Source: Chloroflexota bacterium
GTDB taxonomy: Bacteria; Chloroflexota; Anaerolineae; Anaerolineales; Villigracilaceae
Length of the DNA: 7,383 bases
Assembly: GCA_026389975.1 (NCBI GenBank)
Contig: JAPLGV010000363.1
Span: forward strand, 1 to 7,383
Direction of reading: 5' to 3'
Shown: positions 1 to 6,788 of the stretch, piece by piece
How positions within the stretch are numbered: position 1 is the first letter of the stretch
Layout of the letters: every line of letters starts with the position of its first letter
Program-made: the position numbers and the translations under genes
Notes under the pieces: model-generated
Told to the model about the DNA's origin: nothing
The model's database searches: none
The model's input: the letters and a program-made list of their open reading frames with translations, nothing else

Positions 1-94
1 GACCTTTTTGCAGTGAACTCATTTATGCAAGAAGCAGTAAACCAGGTCTGTCGAAGCTGATGACGGCTTTATCTTGCTGAACCGCAAAGCAATC

Positions 95-122
95 TGCCAC
101 CCGGTCTTATAGCCGGGTGGCA
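95..122. repeat. Perfect 10-bp inverted repeat (hairpin) upstream of the LUD gene
   Basis: The arms TGCCACCCGG (95-104) and CCGGGTGGCA (113-122) are exact reverse complements separated by an 8-base loop. The stem is GC-rich and would be stable in RNA. No run of T follows on either strand, so it is not a textbook intrinsic terminator. It may end an upstream transcript, sit in the leader of the LUD gene, or be a REP-like palindrome. The structure is seen directly; the role is inference. Confidence 0.6.
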
Positions 123-216
123 TAAATAGTATTCTCCCCGGCGAGGCCAGGAGATCAATGGGAAGCCGGCTGGCGATACCCTGCTTGGATTATTGGCCCA
201 GGCATAAAGGAACAAA

Positions 217-852
217 ATGACAGCTACAACCATGACCTCAAATCCCAATTTCGCCAATCTCGCTTCTGAGGCTCAAATCGAACGAACCATTAAAGCGCTG
301 GAGGCCAACAACATCCATGCCATCCTTGCCGAGAATGGCGCGGATGCAAAAAGGAAGCTGTTTGAAATATTTCCTGCCGATGCAGAAGTATTCACCTCCA
401 GTTCGGTCACGCTGAACACCCTGGGCATCACCGAAGAATTGGACAGGTCAGGTCGCTACAATTCTGTACGCGCCAAATTGGGCGAGATGGATCCGAAGAC
501 CCAGAACCGGGAGATGCAGAAAATGGGCGCGACGCCTGAGTATATGATCGGCAGCGTTCACGCGGTCACCGAAACCGGCCGCGTCATCATCGCTTCAATG
601 ACCGGCAGCCAGTTGGCGGGTTATGCCGCCGCAGCGGCTCACGTCATTTGGGTGGTCGGCACGCAAAAAATCGTCCCGACCCTCGAGGATGGCTTGAAAC
701 GCGTAGAAGAATATACCCTTCCGCTGGAGAATGCTCGTGCACTCAAGGCATTCGGTATCACTAGCAGCATTAACAAACTATTGATCGTCAATAAAGAATT
801 TAAGCCGGGTCGTACCACGATGATTTTGGTGAAATCGAATTTAGGGTTTTAG
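217..852 (+). CDS. LUD-domain protein (LutC/YkgG-like, lactate-utilization family)
   Basis: This 211-residue soluble protein is essentially one LUD domain (DUF162). Features typical of the family are SSSVTL at residues 61-66, a GSVHAVTETG stretch at 112-121, SMTGSQLA at 127-134, and the closing block VVGTQKIVPTLEDGL (146-160) followed by EEY and LPLENAR. In characterised systems LUD proteins act with iron-sulfur partners (LutA, LutB) in oxidising lactate to pyruvate. Neither partner is visible here, and the protein has no cysteine cluster for an iron-sulfur centre, so its substrate is unknown. The start at 217 follows AAAGGA (206-211) at 5-base spacing; an in-frame ATG at 232 is possible but has a worse-placed site. 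The downstream gene is an alcohol dehydrogenase remnant 63 bases away on the same strand, suggesting a former redox operon. Family assignment is firm, function is not. Confidence 0.88.
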   Translation: MTATTMTSNPNFANLASEAQIERTIKALEANNIHAILAENGADAKRKLFEIFPADAEVFTSSSVTLNTLGITEELDRSGRYNSVRAKLGEMDPKTQNREMQKMGATPEYMIGSVHAVTETGRVIIASMTGSQLAGYAAAAAHVIWVVGTQKIVPTLEDGLKRVEEYTLPLENARALKAFGITSSINKLLIVNKEFKPGRTTMILVKSNLGF

Positions 853-915
853 TGCCGGAACAAGTCAGGCAGTTTCAAAATTGAGCTTATTCTTATTTTT
901 CACAGGGATTGAACA

Positions 916-1949
916 ATGAAAGCACTTGTCTACCACAGCCCAGGAAAACGCGCTTTGGAGAACATGCCCAAGCCCGATATCAAATTACCCACCGATGCCA
1001 TCGTCAGGATCACAAAGACAACCATTTGTGGCACAGATCTGCATATCCTGAAAGGGGATGTGCCAACTGTTACAGATGGCCGCATTCTGGGACACGAAAG
1101 TGTCGGCATCATTGAACAAGTGGGTTCGAGCGTCTCCAATTTCAGCGTGGGCGACCACGTCCTGATCTCGTGCATCAGCTCGTGCGGGAGATGCGCCAAC
1201 TGCAAGAAAGGTATGTATTCACACTGTGAGAATGGTGGCGGTTGGATTCTGGGCGTCAAGATCGACGGCACTCAAGCCGAATACGCCCGCATCCCTTTTG
1301 CAGACAACAGCCTGTACCCGATTCCTGCCGGAGCGGACGAAGAAGCGTTCGTTATGTTGAGCGATATCCTGCCGACCGGGTTCGAATGTGGTGTGCTTAA
1401 CGGGCAGGTTAAGCCCGGTGATACGGTGGCAATTATCGGGGCAGGCCCGATCGGGTTGGCGACCCTGCTGACGGCGCAGTTCTATTCGCCGGCGGAGGTC
1501 ATCATGGTCGATAATGATGACAACCGTCTAGAAATCGCAAAGAAATTTGGAGCGACGCAGGTCATCCACAACGACCTTGGCAACGCTGCCGAAAAAATCA
1601 TGGCGCTGACCGCCAACCGGGGCGTAGACGTGGCCATAGAAGCTGTTGGGATTCCGGCCAGTTTCGACATTTGTTAGGAAATCGTGACGGCGGGCGGTCA
1701 TATCGCCAACGTCGGCGTGCATGGCAAGCCCGTCCAGTTAAATCTGGACAAACTTTGGGCACAAAATATTACGCTCACAACCCGACTCGTGGATACCGTA
1801 ACCACCCCGGTGCTTCTTAAAGCGGTGGCTTCAGGAAAGCTCCAGGCCAAGCAGTTGATTACACACCACTTCTCGTTGGATCAAGTGATGCAAGCCTACG
1901 ACACGCCATGAAGGAACGCGCTCTAAAAATAATCATAACTAACGATTAG
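916..1949 (+). pseudogene. Zinc-dependent alcohol dehydrogenase, disrupted by a TAG stop and a 3' frameshift
   Basis: This is a medium-chain Zn-dependent alcohol dehydrogenase of the formaldehyde-dehydrogenase-like class, which oxidises an alcohol with NAD(P)+. Seen in the first 253 codons: likely catalytic zinc ligands C38, H60/E61 and D150; structural zinc cysteines C90, C93, C96 and C104; a GAGPIG nucleotide-binding loop at 175-180; and D199 at the end of the next strand, which favours NAD+. TAG at 1675-1677 then stops translation. The same frame continues with family-like sequence (EIVTAGGHIANVGVHGKP, then TRLVDTV and ITHHFSLDQV) to TGA at 1909-1911. The last residues (AMKERALKIIITND, stop at 1947-1949) lie in another frame, pointing to a deletion near 1905. 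Restored, the protein would be about 347 residues, normal for the family. The start follows AGGGA (904-908) at 7-base spacing. The truncated product lacks the end of the Rossmann fold and the C-terminal return to the catalytic domain, so it is probably inactive. Sequencing error is the main alternative. Confidence 0.88.
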
Positions 1950-1980
1950 TGGCTAACGGCCAGGCAGTGCAAGGAATAAT

Positions 1981-2976
1981 ATGCAATTGCACCTATCAAG
2001 CAAACTCAAAACAGGTTTTCACCGCCCGATCCGAGCGAAACTCATCTTTAATCCTGGTTCCGGCCAACCGGGAGAATCACCGCAACAGCTAGTTAGTATT
2101 CTCTCAGAAATGCAGAACCAGCATATTTTTCCGGAAGTCTTTATAGTGTCTCCTGAAAGTCAGCTTGAGGACGTGGTACATAGCGCAATCAAATCGAGCA
2201 TTAAGTTGATTGTCGTTGCCGGCGGCGACGGTACCATCGACAGCGTCGTAGGGGCCATGACCGGAAGTGATGCGACCCTCGGCATCATCCCCACAGGCAC
2301 ACGAAACAACGTCGCTTTTAACCTGGGGATCACAGGGGATATCGCAAATTCTGTCGCTCTATTGCGCCAGGGTCGCCGGTTGAAGATCGATGTAGGACGA
2401 GTCCACTGCGGACATTCCCGTCACTGGTTTCTGGAAGGTGTTGCATTGGGTCTCATCTCCGATCTATATCCGATGGCGGATGATTTTCAGCATGGTAATC
2501 TGGCGCAGATCGGGGGATTATTATCAACACTTATCTCTGCAACACCCTCACGGCTGCGTATGATTCTGGACGGGTACAAACACCTTGATACGTCAGCGCA
2601 TATGATGTTGATCACAAATATGCCTTTTCTCGGACCACACTTCCAGATTTCCCCCAAGGTATCCTTCAAAGATGGCCGTCTCGATGTATTCACTTTTTCG
2701 GATATGGGCAAACTGAACATGCTCTCCTATGCCATGCTGTCACTAGGCGGTCTGCTCGAGGATGCCGGCATTAAGCATTATCGTGCCAGGCACATTAAGA
2801 TCGTTTCGACCCCACAGATGCCTGTGCTTGCCGATGGTATCTTGGTGGGCCAGGGATCAGGTTCATTATCAATTCACGTCCACCCGCGCGCCCTGACGGT
2901 TATGGTTGGCAAAGCGCTTACGGGAGAGTCCTCGGCAACACCGACAATCGATTCAAAGTTGGCGGTTGATGGATAA
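1981..2976 (+). CDS. Diacylglycerol kinase family lipid kinase (YegS/LCB5-like)
   Basis: This cytosolic or membrane-associated protein of 331 residues carries the DAGK catalytic domain, which transfers phosphate from ATP to a lipid hydroxyl (diacylglycerol, sphingoid base or similar). Motifs seen in order are FNPGSG at 23-28, the nucleotide-binding GGDGT at 81-85, and PTGTRNN at 104-110 (the GTxN motif of the family). The C-terminal beta-sandwich half has SFKDGRLDVF (228-237) and LADGILVG (283-290). No signal peptide or membrane segment is visible. The length is normal for YegS-type enzymes. AAGGA (1971-1975) lies 5 bases before the ATG and fixes the start. The gene begins 31 bases after the restored end of the broken alcohol dehydrogenase and overlaps the next gene, a PAP2 phosphatase, by 8 bases, so a linked role in lipid phosphate turnover is likely. 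The exact lipid substrate cannot be read from the sequence. Confidence 0.9.
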   Translation: MQLHLSSKLKTGFHRPIRAKLIFNPGSGQPGESPQQLVSILSEMQNQHIFPEVFIVSPESQLEDVVHSAIKSSIKLIVVAGGDGTIDSVVGAMTGSDATLGIIPTGTRNNVAFNLGITGDIANSVALLRQGRRLKIDVGRVHCGHSRHWFLEGVALGLISDLYPMADDFQHGNLAQIGGLLSTLISATPSRLRMILDGYKHLDTSAHMMLITNMPFLGPHFQISPKVSFKDGRLDVFTFSDMGKLNMLSYAMLSLGGLLEDAGIKHYRARHIKIVSTPQMPVLADGILVGQGSGSLSIHVHPRALTVMVGKALTGESSATPTIDSKLAVDG

Positions 2977-3781
2977 CGGTTTCAAACAAACTCCCTTGTC
3001 GCCAGAGGCACACGCCACTTCTTTTTGGTCTGCCAACAGACGACGACCCGCCTTGCTGATAATCCTGGTGACAGGTCTGGTACTGTTCCTCATCTGGCTG
3101 CCGGGCGGGGCGCGGGCGTCACTATGGACGGCGTTGAGCGCCCAACGAGAACTGGTCGTCTTGCTTTCCCTGTTTGCGCTGGTGACTTTGTCCTTGATTT
3201 GGTCAACCGGTCAGCGCCTGGACACCCGGGTTTTCATGCTCTTTAACATGCGGGTCTATCCCGTGTGGCTGGATCGTAGTATGTGGCTGGTAACACAGCT
3301 TGGCAATATGCTGGCTGCATTTATCGCTGCATTCCTTCTTTTTATACTGAACTATCGCCGTCTGGCCATAGAGATCATCTTCGGCACCCTCACGCTTTGG
3401 TTACTGGTGGAAATTATCAAGGCGTTATCCGATCGGGACCGTCCATTTCTTACTCTTGATAAGGCACGCGTCATTGGCTGGCGAGAAATAGGTGATTCCT
3501 TTCCAAGTGGTCATACAACCCAGATATTTTTCCTAATGACACTGTTCATCCACCACTTCCAGTTTGGAATGGTAGAAACTGCTGCCCTGTATGCAGTCGC
3601 CGCTCTGGTCGGTTTTACGCGGATCTACGTTGGCGCGCACTATCCAAGAGATGTCATCGCAGGTATAGTGCTTGGATCAGTTTGGGGGATTCTCGCAACT
3701 CTGGTGGATCCCTATTGGCTAGTACTGCGCTTCGGAGGGAGTCACCCACAAGTGGCGGAGGCAAATACTCCCCACCCGTGA
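2969..3781 (+). CDS. PAP2-family membrane phosphatase
   Basis: This integral membrane protein of 270 residues belongs to the PAP2/PgpB superfamily, which removes phosphate from lipid phosphates such as phosphatidate, phosphatidylglycerophosphate or undecaprenyl pyrophosphate. The three-part phosphatase signature is complete: K151-x6-R158-P159 (KALSDRDRP), PSGHT at 179-183 with H182, and R218-x5-H224-x3-D228 (RIYVGAHYPRD). Hydrophobic segments fall near residues 28-46, 62-79, 112-129, 133-150, 186-200, 203-217 and 229-247. I chose ATG 2969, which overlaps the preceding stop (ATGGATAA). The frame is also open to an ATG at 2906, but that would bury 71 bases in the kinase gene and add a charged tail with no ribosome site. 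No strong Shine-Dalgarno precedes 2969, so translation is probably coupled to the kinase. The substrate is not determined. Confidence 0.9.
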   Translation: MDNGFKQTPLSPEAHATSFWSANRRRPALLIILVTGLVLFLIWLPGGARASLWTALSAQRELVVLLSLFALVTLSLIWSTGQRLDTRVFMLFNMRVYPVWLDRSMWLVTQLGNMLAAFIAAFLLFILNYRRLAIEIIFGTLTLWLLVEIIKALSDRDRPFLTLDKARVIGWREIGDSFPSGHTTQIFFLMTLFIHHFQFGMVETAALYAVAALVGFTRIYVGAHYPRDVIAGIVLGSVWGILATLVDPYWLVLRFGGSHPQVAEANTPHP

Positions 3782-3805
3782 GATGTGGCCAGGGAGTGTT
3801 TGTTG

Positions 3806-3811
3806 TATAAT
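3806..3811 (+). promoter_or_regulatory. Possible -10 box (TATAAT) for the CBS/HU-like gene group
   Basis: A perfect TATAAT lies 25 bases after the end of the PAP2 gene, at the start of the largest gap between genes in the window. A start of transcription near 3818 would give a leader of about 160 bases before the CBS gene. The expected -35 position (about 3782-3789, ATGTGG) matches the consensus poorly, so an activator or an alternative sigma factor would be needed, or the box is chance. The motif is seen; promoter activity is inferred. Confidence 0.35.
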
Positions 3812-3924
3812 GTATTCATGACCAGCATAGGCATATTGGTCTGTCAGTTCCGCATCGTGAGAGCGGTGGGCATCACTTGAAATGCCATCCACAATCACCG
3901 CACCGAGCAAATAGCTCAATAGGA

Positions 3925-3947
3925 GAGGCGGCCAGACAGGCTGCCTC
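3925..3947 (+). other. Hairpin in the presumed leader of the CBS gene
   Basis: Arms 3925-3933 (GAGGCGGCC) and 3939-3947 (GGCTGCCTC) can form a 9-bp stem with one G-U pair and the 5-base loop AGACA. It lies 17 bases before the ribosome site AAAGGAGA (3965-3972). With no T-run after it, an RNA-stability or leader structure is more likely than an intrinsic terminator. The remainder of 3782-3979 shows no supportable gene. Confidence 0.4.
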
Positions 3948-3979
3948 CGCATACACATTGCAAGAAAGGAGATTTCCAA

Positions 3980-4417
3980 ATGAAGAAGTGTAATGAAGTA
4001 ATGACGAAAGACCCGGTTTGCTGCCTGCCAAGTGCCATGGTGGCAGAAGCAGCGGGGTTGATGAAGATCGAGAACATCGGTTCGATTCCTGTTATTGAGA
4101 ACGAGCAGACCAAAAAATTGGTCGGTATCGTAACCGATCGCGATCTGACTTTGAAGATCGTGGCCGAAGGGCGCGATGCCAAATCCACAAAAGTGGAGGC
4201 GGTGATGACACGCAAGGTAGTGACCTGCCGCGCTGAAGATGATCTGCAGAAAGCGCTGGATGCGATGTCCGAGCATCAATTGCGCCGCATTCCTGTCGTG
4301 GACAACGACAACAAGATCCTGGGGATTATTGCCCAGGCGGATGTGGCAATACGCGTTAACCAGCCGGAAAAAACTGCCGAAATGGTTAAGCAAATTTCGC
4401 AAGCCAACGGGAAGTAA
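3980..4417 (+). CDS. Two-CBS-domain protein
   Basis: This small soluble protein of 145 residues consists of a CBS-domain pair (Bateman module) and nothing else. CBS 1 spans about residues 8-63, with VMTKDPV at its start, IPVIE at 36-40 and GIVTDRDL at 49-56. CBS 2 spans about 75-131, with VMTRKVVTC, then RRIPVVDND (102-110) and GIIAQADVAI (115-124). Such pairs usually bind AMP, ATP or related adenine ligands and sense energy state; a ligand cannot be assigned here. Cysteines occur at 4, 14, 15 and 83, the first three in the N-terminal stretch. A strong site, AAAGGAGA (3965-3972), lies 7 bases before the ATG. The gene sits 50 bases upstream of the HU-like gene and is probably cotranscribed with it. 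A 227-codon frame on the opposite strand (3719-4402) is a shadow. Confidence 0.92.
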   Translation: MKKCNEVMTKDPVCCLPSAMVAEAAGLMKIENIGSIPVIENEQTKKLVGIVTDRDLTLKIVAEGRDAKSTKVEAVMTRKVVTCRAEDDLQKALDAMSEHQLRRIPVVDNDNKILGIIAQADVAIRVNQPEKTAEMVKQISQANGK

Positions 4418-4467
4418 AAAAGCGTGTTATAGTCAAAAGAACGATTGATAAACAAAGGAGATATGAA

Positions 4468-4776
4468 ATGGCTAACAAAAGAATGAGCAAGTCCCAGTTC
4501 GTGACTACCCTTTCCGAGAAAAGTGGCCTCAATAAGAAGCAAGCCACGTCAGCGCTCGATTCGATCAACGTGATAGTTGCCGAGCAACTCGGTAAGCGAG
4601 GGCCGGGCGAAGTTCTCATCCCAGGCCTGCTTAAACTGTTTGTCGTTGACAAGCCTGCTACGCGCCAGCACAAAGGCGTCAACCCATTCACCAAGGAGCC
4701 GATGACCTACAAAGCAAAAGCGGCGTGCAAGGTGATAAAGGTGAGGCCTCTCAAAGCACTGAAAGATTCCATATAA
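4468..4776 (+). CDS. HU/IHF-family (DNABII) DNA-binding protein
   Basis: This basic protein of 102 residues belongs to the DNABII family, small dimeric nucleoid proteins that bend DNA. The helical N-terminal half (about residues 7-44, SKSQFVTTLSEKSGLNKKQA onward) is followed by GEVLIPGLLKLFVVDKPA (47-64) and the DNA-gripping beta arm with VNPFTKE at 71-77. P73 is in the place of the intercalating proline of HU and IHF. The tail KVRPLKALKDSI (91-102) extends past the usual 90-residue HU length and is typical of a divergent HU-like subgroup, so this is likely an accessory paralog, not the housekeeping HU. AAAGGAG (4454-4460) lies 7 bases before the ATG. An ATG at 4463 is in another frame and ends after seven codons. 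The family call is firm; targets are unknown. Confidence 0.92.
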   Translation: MANKRMSKSQFVTTLSEKSGLNKKQATSALDSINVIVAEQLGKRGPGEVLIPGLLKLFVVDKPATRQHKGVNPFTKEPMTYKAKAACKVIKVRPLKALKDSI

Positions 4777-4777
4777 G

Positions 4778-4819
4778 TTCCTACTAGCTAATCTGGTGTT
4801 CTCGCTAGTGCGGCAGGAA
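4778..4819 (+). other. Imperfect hairpin just after the HU-like gene
   Basis: The left arm is TTCCTACTAGC (4778-4788). The right arm is split as GCTAGT (4804-4809) and AGGAA (4815-4819), with a 5-base bulge. This gives a 6-bp inner and a 5-bp outer stem around a 15-base loop, starting one base after the HU-like stop codon. No T-run follows. It could stabilise the 3' end of the HU-like message or weaken read-through to the next gene. The pairing is seen; the role is inferred. Confidence 0.35.
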
Positions 4820-4854
4820 ACTTCTCATCTTGCTGGATTAGAAAACTAACATGA

Positions 4855-5343
4855 ATGCTATGCGCCGCAATTTGCGCATTGTTATTGGTGTTGCATGACC
4901 TGGTGAACGATCTGCACATGCAAGTAGTGTCCTGCACCAGCGATGGTCTGCGCTATGCCTTCATCCTGGAGCGCGGCTCGCTTGGCATGTACCCGACGCG
5001 CATAGACTACCCCTTCCTGGATGGTGATAGACTTTTTTTCCGTGTCGTCTACAGCGATAAGCCGGTACCGGAAGTGATGGAACCGCAAATTACGCCTGCA
5101 CCACGAATGGCTGCTGATATTGTTGATGATCAGACGCTAGCCCGCCGAGGCGTCCGGGCTTTCTTGAAGGTCTTTGATGATATTAAACTTAGGGAGGATG
5201 CCGCCTCAAAACTCTCTGCTCAAGGTCTGCCCGACGTCGTGGTTATAGATAAAGAGGAATTCAATAAACGAGTAGCGGAGCATAGGGCCAATCGGCAGAG
5301 GAGTAATCGCATCAGGCGATTGTTTAACAAATCTGCCCAATAG
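4855..5343 (+). CDS. Unrecognised protein with a short hydrophobic N-terminus
   Basis: I do not recognise the family of this 162-residue protein. It opens with a short hydrophobic run (residues 3-14, CAAICALLLVLH), which could be a membrane anchor or weak signal. A mixed beta-rich middle follows (LRYAFILERG and GDRLFFRVVYSDKPVPE), then a charged helical part, and a strongly basic end (RANRQRSNRIRRLFNKS). The start is uncertain. No good ribosome site precedes ATG 4855. An ATG at 4851 in another frame encodes a typical-looking anchor start (MNAMRRNLRIVIGVA) before stopping, and an in-frame ATG at 4918 would remove the hydrophobic segment. The long open frame, and its place between the HU-like and AI-2E genes on the same strand, support it as a real gene. 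A start-proximal frameshift is possible. Confidence 0.7.
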   Translation: MLCAAICALLLVLHDLVNDLHMQVVSCTSDGLRYAFILERGSLGMYPTRIDYPFLDGDRLFFRVVYSDKPVPEVMEPQITPAPRMAADIVDDQTLARRGVRAFLKVFDDIKLREDAASKLSAQGLPDVVVIDKEEFNKRVAEHRANRQRSNRIRRLFNKSAQ

Positions 5344-5417
5344 CTTCAAGAGTATTGTCCACCCTGGCCAAGGGCAAATCCAACTTGTAAATCAATGATT
5401 CTTAAGAAAATAAAAAA

Positions 5418-6788
5418 ATGGACGCAAAGGTGTCAGTAAGCATGCCTAAAAATTCCAGATCGGTTTCCAACGTCGATATCAGTGGCTCTTCCAAAGTACT
5501 CCCAGGCGAAAGCATGCCAGAGCATCCACCTTCGCAACTGAATAACTGGACATTCCGGCGGGTCGTGTGGGCGACTCTCGTCCTGGTTTTTGTGGCCCTT
5601 GGCTTCTGGCTTCTCTATCGGTTTAACCAAGTCGTTTTCATCTTGTTTATCGCCATCGTGATGGGTACGGTGTTCAGGCCAGTCGTAACCTGGTTGCATC
5701 AGCGAGGACTCCCCCGGATAGCGGGGGTCATTCTTGTCTACCTCCTGCTGCTCGCACTGCTCATCAGCTTCGTGCTATTGTTATTCCCGTTGATTGTCGA
5801 GCAAGGTACAACGATGGCTGCCGCAGTGCCGGGTTACTACCAAAGCCTGCGTGAGTGGATGATTAATTATCCCAGTCAATTGATTGTGCGCCTGAGTGAG
5901 TTCCTTCCAGCGACACTACCAGGCCTGGAGCCGATACAGCAAACGGGAGAGCAGATGCTGGCTTCAGCAGAGCAGGCAGTGGGTTACGTGACATTGGCGG
6001 CTAAGGTTATCTTTTTAGCCATATTTATTCTGGTACTAGCATTTTACTGGACGCTTGATGGGCCGCGAACCATCCAGTCATTCTTACTGCTGGTTCCAAC
6101 GGGCCAGCGCGAGAGCATTAGTGAACTTATTTCAGCCATGGAAACCAAGGTTGGTTTCTACATTGCCGGACAAGGCGTCCTTTGCCTGGTGATTGGCGTC
6201 ATGGCGCTGGTTGCCTATCTGCTCATCGGCTTGCCCAATGCCCTGGTGCTGGCGTTTGTGGCGGGCGTGCTGGAGGCCGTACCGATGATTGGGCCGCTGC
6301 TTGGCGCCATTCCCGCGGCGCTGGTTGCGCTGTCCATTGCGCCTGCCAAGCTGGTGTGGGTCATCGTCGCGACAGTCGTTATTCAGCAGGTGGAAAACAG
6401 CCTGCTGGTGCCACGCGTCATGCGTAAGGCGGTGGGGGTCAATCCATTCGTCACACTGCTGGCGTTTTTTGCCTTTAGCTCTTTGTTCGGCATTGCCGGC
6501 GCGCTCATGGCGATTCCCATGGCAGCAATTATTCAGCTCTTACTTGATCGCTTCGTCTTTCATCCAGCGACGATGGAGCCGGAGGTCTCGGCCGGACGCG
6601 ATTATGCCAGCCGACTGCGCTATGAAGCACAGGACCTGGCCCAGGATCTGCGCAAGCAGGCGCGGCTCAAGAAAGGGGGCTCGGACCTAAGGGTCAAGCA
6701 GATTGATCGGGTGATGGATGAGATTGAGACCATTACCACCGACCTCGATGCTTTGCTGGCACAGGTCCAATCTTCAGGTGCACCATGA
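5418..6788 (+). CDS. AI-2E family transporter (PerM/YdiK-like membrane protein)
   Basis: This polytopic inner-membrane protein of 456 residues belongs to the AI-2E transporter family (PF01594). Members have been linked to autoinducer-2 export, ion antiport or simply to permease-like functions, so the cargo is unknown. Hydrophobic segments lie near 46-67, 70-88, 102-126, 192-212, 246-270, 273-297, 305-325 and 345-378. Family blocks are YWTLDGPR (210-217), VAGVLEAVPMIGPLLGAIPA (281-300), PRVMRKAVGVNPF (332-344) and GIAGALMAIPMAA (358-370). The first 45 residues are polar and serine-rich, and the last 75 form a charged, probably helical tail. Residues 383-456 exceed the usual end of the domain. 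No strong site precedes ATG 5418. ATG 5442 (AAAGG 11 bases upstream) and ATG 5514 (AGGCGA 5 bases upstream) are alternative starts that would only shorten the polar leader. The next gene overlaps its stop by four bases. Confidence 0.9.
   Translation: MDAKVSVSMPKNSRSVSNVDISGSSKVLPGESMPEHPPSQLNNWTFRRVVWATLVLVFVALGFWLLYRFNQVVFILFIAIVMGTVFRPVVTWLHQRGLPRIAGVILVYLLLLALLISFVLLLFPLIVEQGTTMAAAVPGYYQSLREWMINYPSQLIVRLSEFLPATLPGLEPIQQTGEQMLASAEQAVGYVTLAAKVIFLAIFILVLAFYWTLDGPRTIQSFLLLVPTGQRESISELISAMETKVGFYIAGQGVLCLVIGVMALVAYLLIGLPNALVLAFVAGVLEAVPMIGPLLGAIPAALVALSIAPAKLVWVIVATVVIQQVENSLLVPRVMRKAVGVNPFVTLLAFFAFSSLFGIAGALMAIPMAAIIQLLLDRFVFHPATMEPEVSAGRDYASRLRYEAQDLAQDLRKQARLKKGGSDLRVKQIDRVMDEIETITTDLDALLAQVQSSGAP

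Noticed and set aside
1..60. Open frame from the window edge to TGA at 58-60, possibly the end of an upstream gene
   Set aside because: Only 19 codons, which is easily open by chance, and no recognisable motif; other frames are open to similar lengths.
1684..1911. Separate small gene starting at GTG 1684
   Set aside because: It is the same frame as the alcohol dehydrogenase and continues its family sequence after the TAG; no ribosome site precedes it.
2906..2968. Upstream start for the PAP2 protein
   Set aside because: It would add 21 charged residues inside the kinase gene with no ribosome site; ATG 2969 gives the usual coupled overlap.
3818..3880. 20-codon reading frame starting near the predicted transcription start, possibly a leaderless leader peptide
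   Set aside because: No ribosome site, no motif, and the promoter itself is uncertain.
3719..4402. 227-codon frame on the minus strand
   Set aside because: It lies antisense to the well-supported CBS gene, has no ribosome site or family motif, and is a compositional shadow.
4428..4433. TATAGT as a -10 box for the HU-like gene
   Set aside because: No credible -35 element at normal spacing; cotranscription from the CBS gene explains the layout.
4445..4457. Possible FNR-type site beginning TTGAT before the HU-like gene
   Set aside because: Only the left half matches; the right half does not resemble ATCAA.
6289..6690. 133-codon plus-strand frame inside the first AI-2E gene
   Set aside because: Arg/Ser/Cys/Trp-rich translation typical of an out-of-frame shadow of a membrane protein gene.
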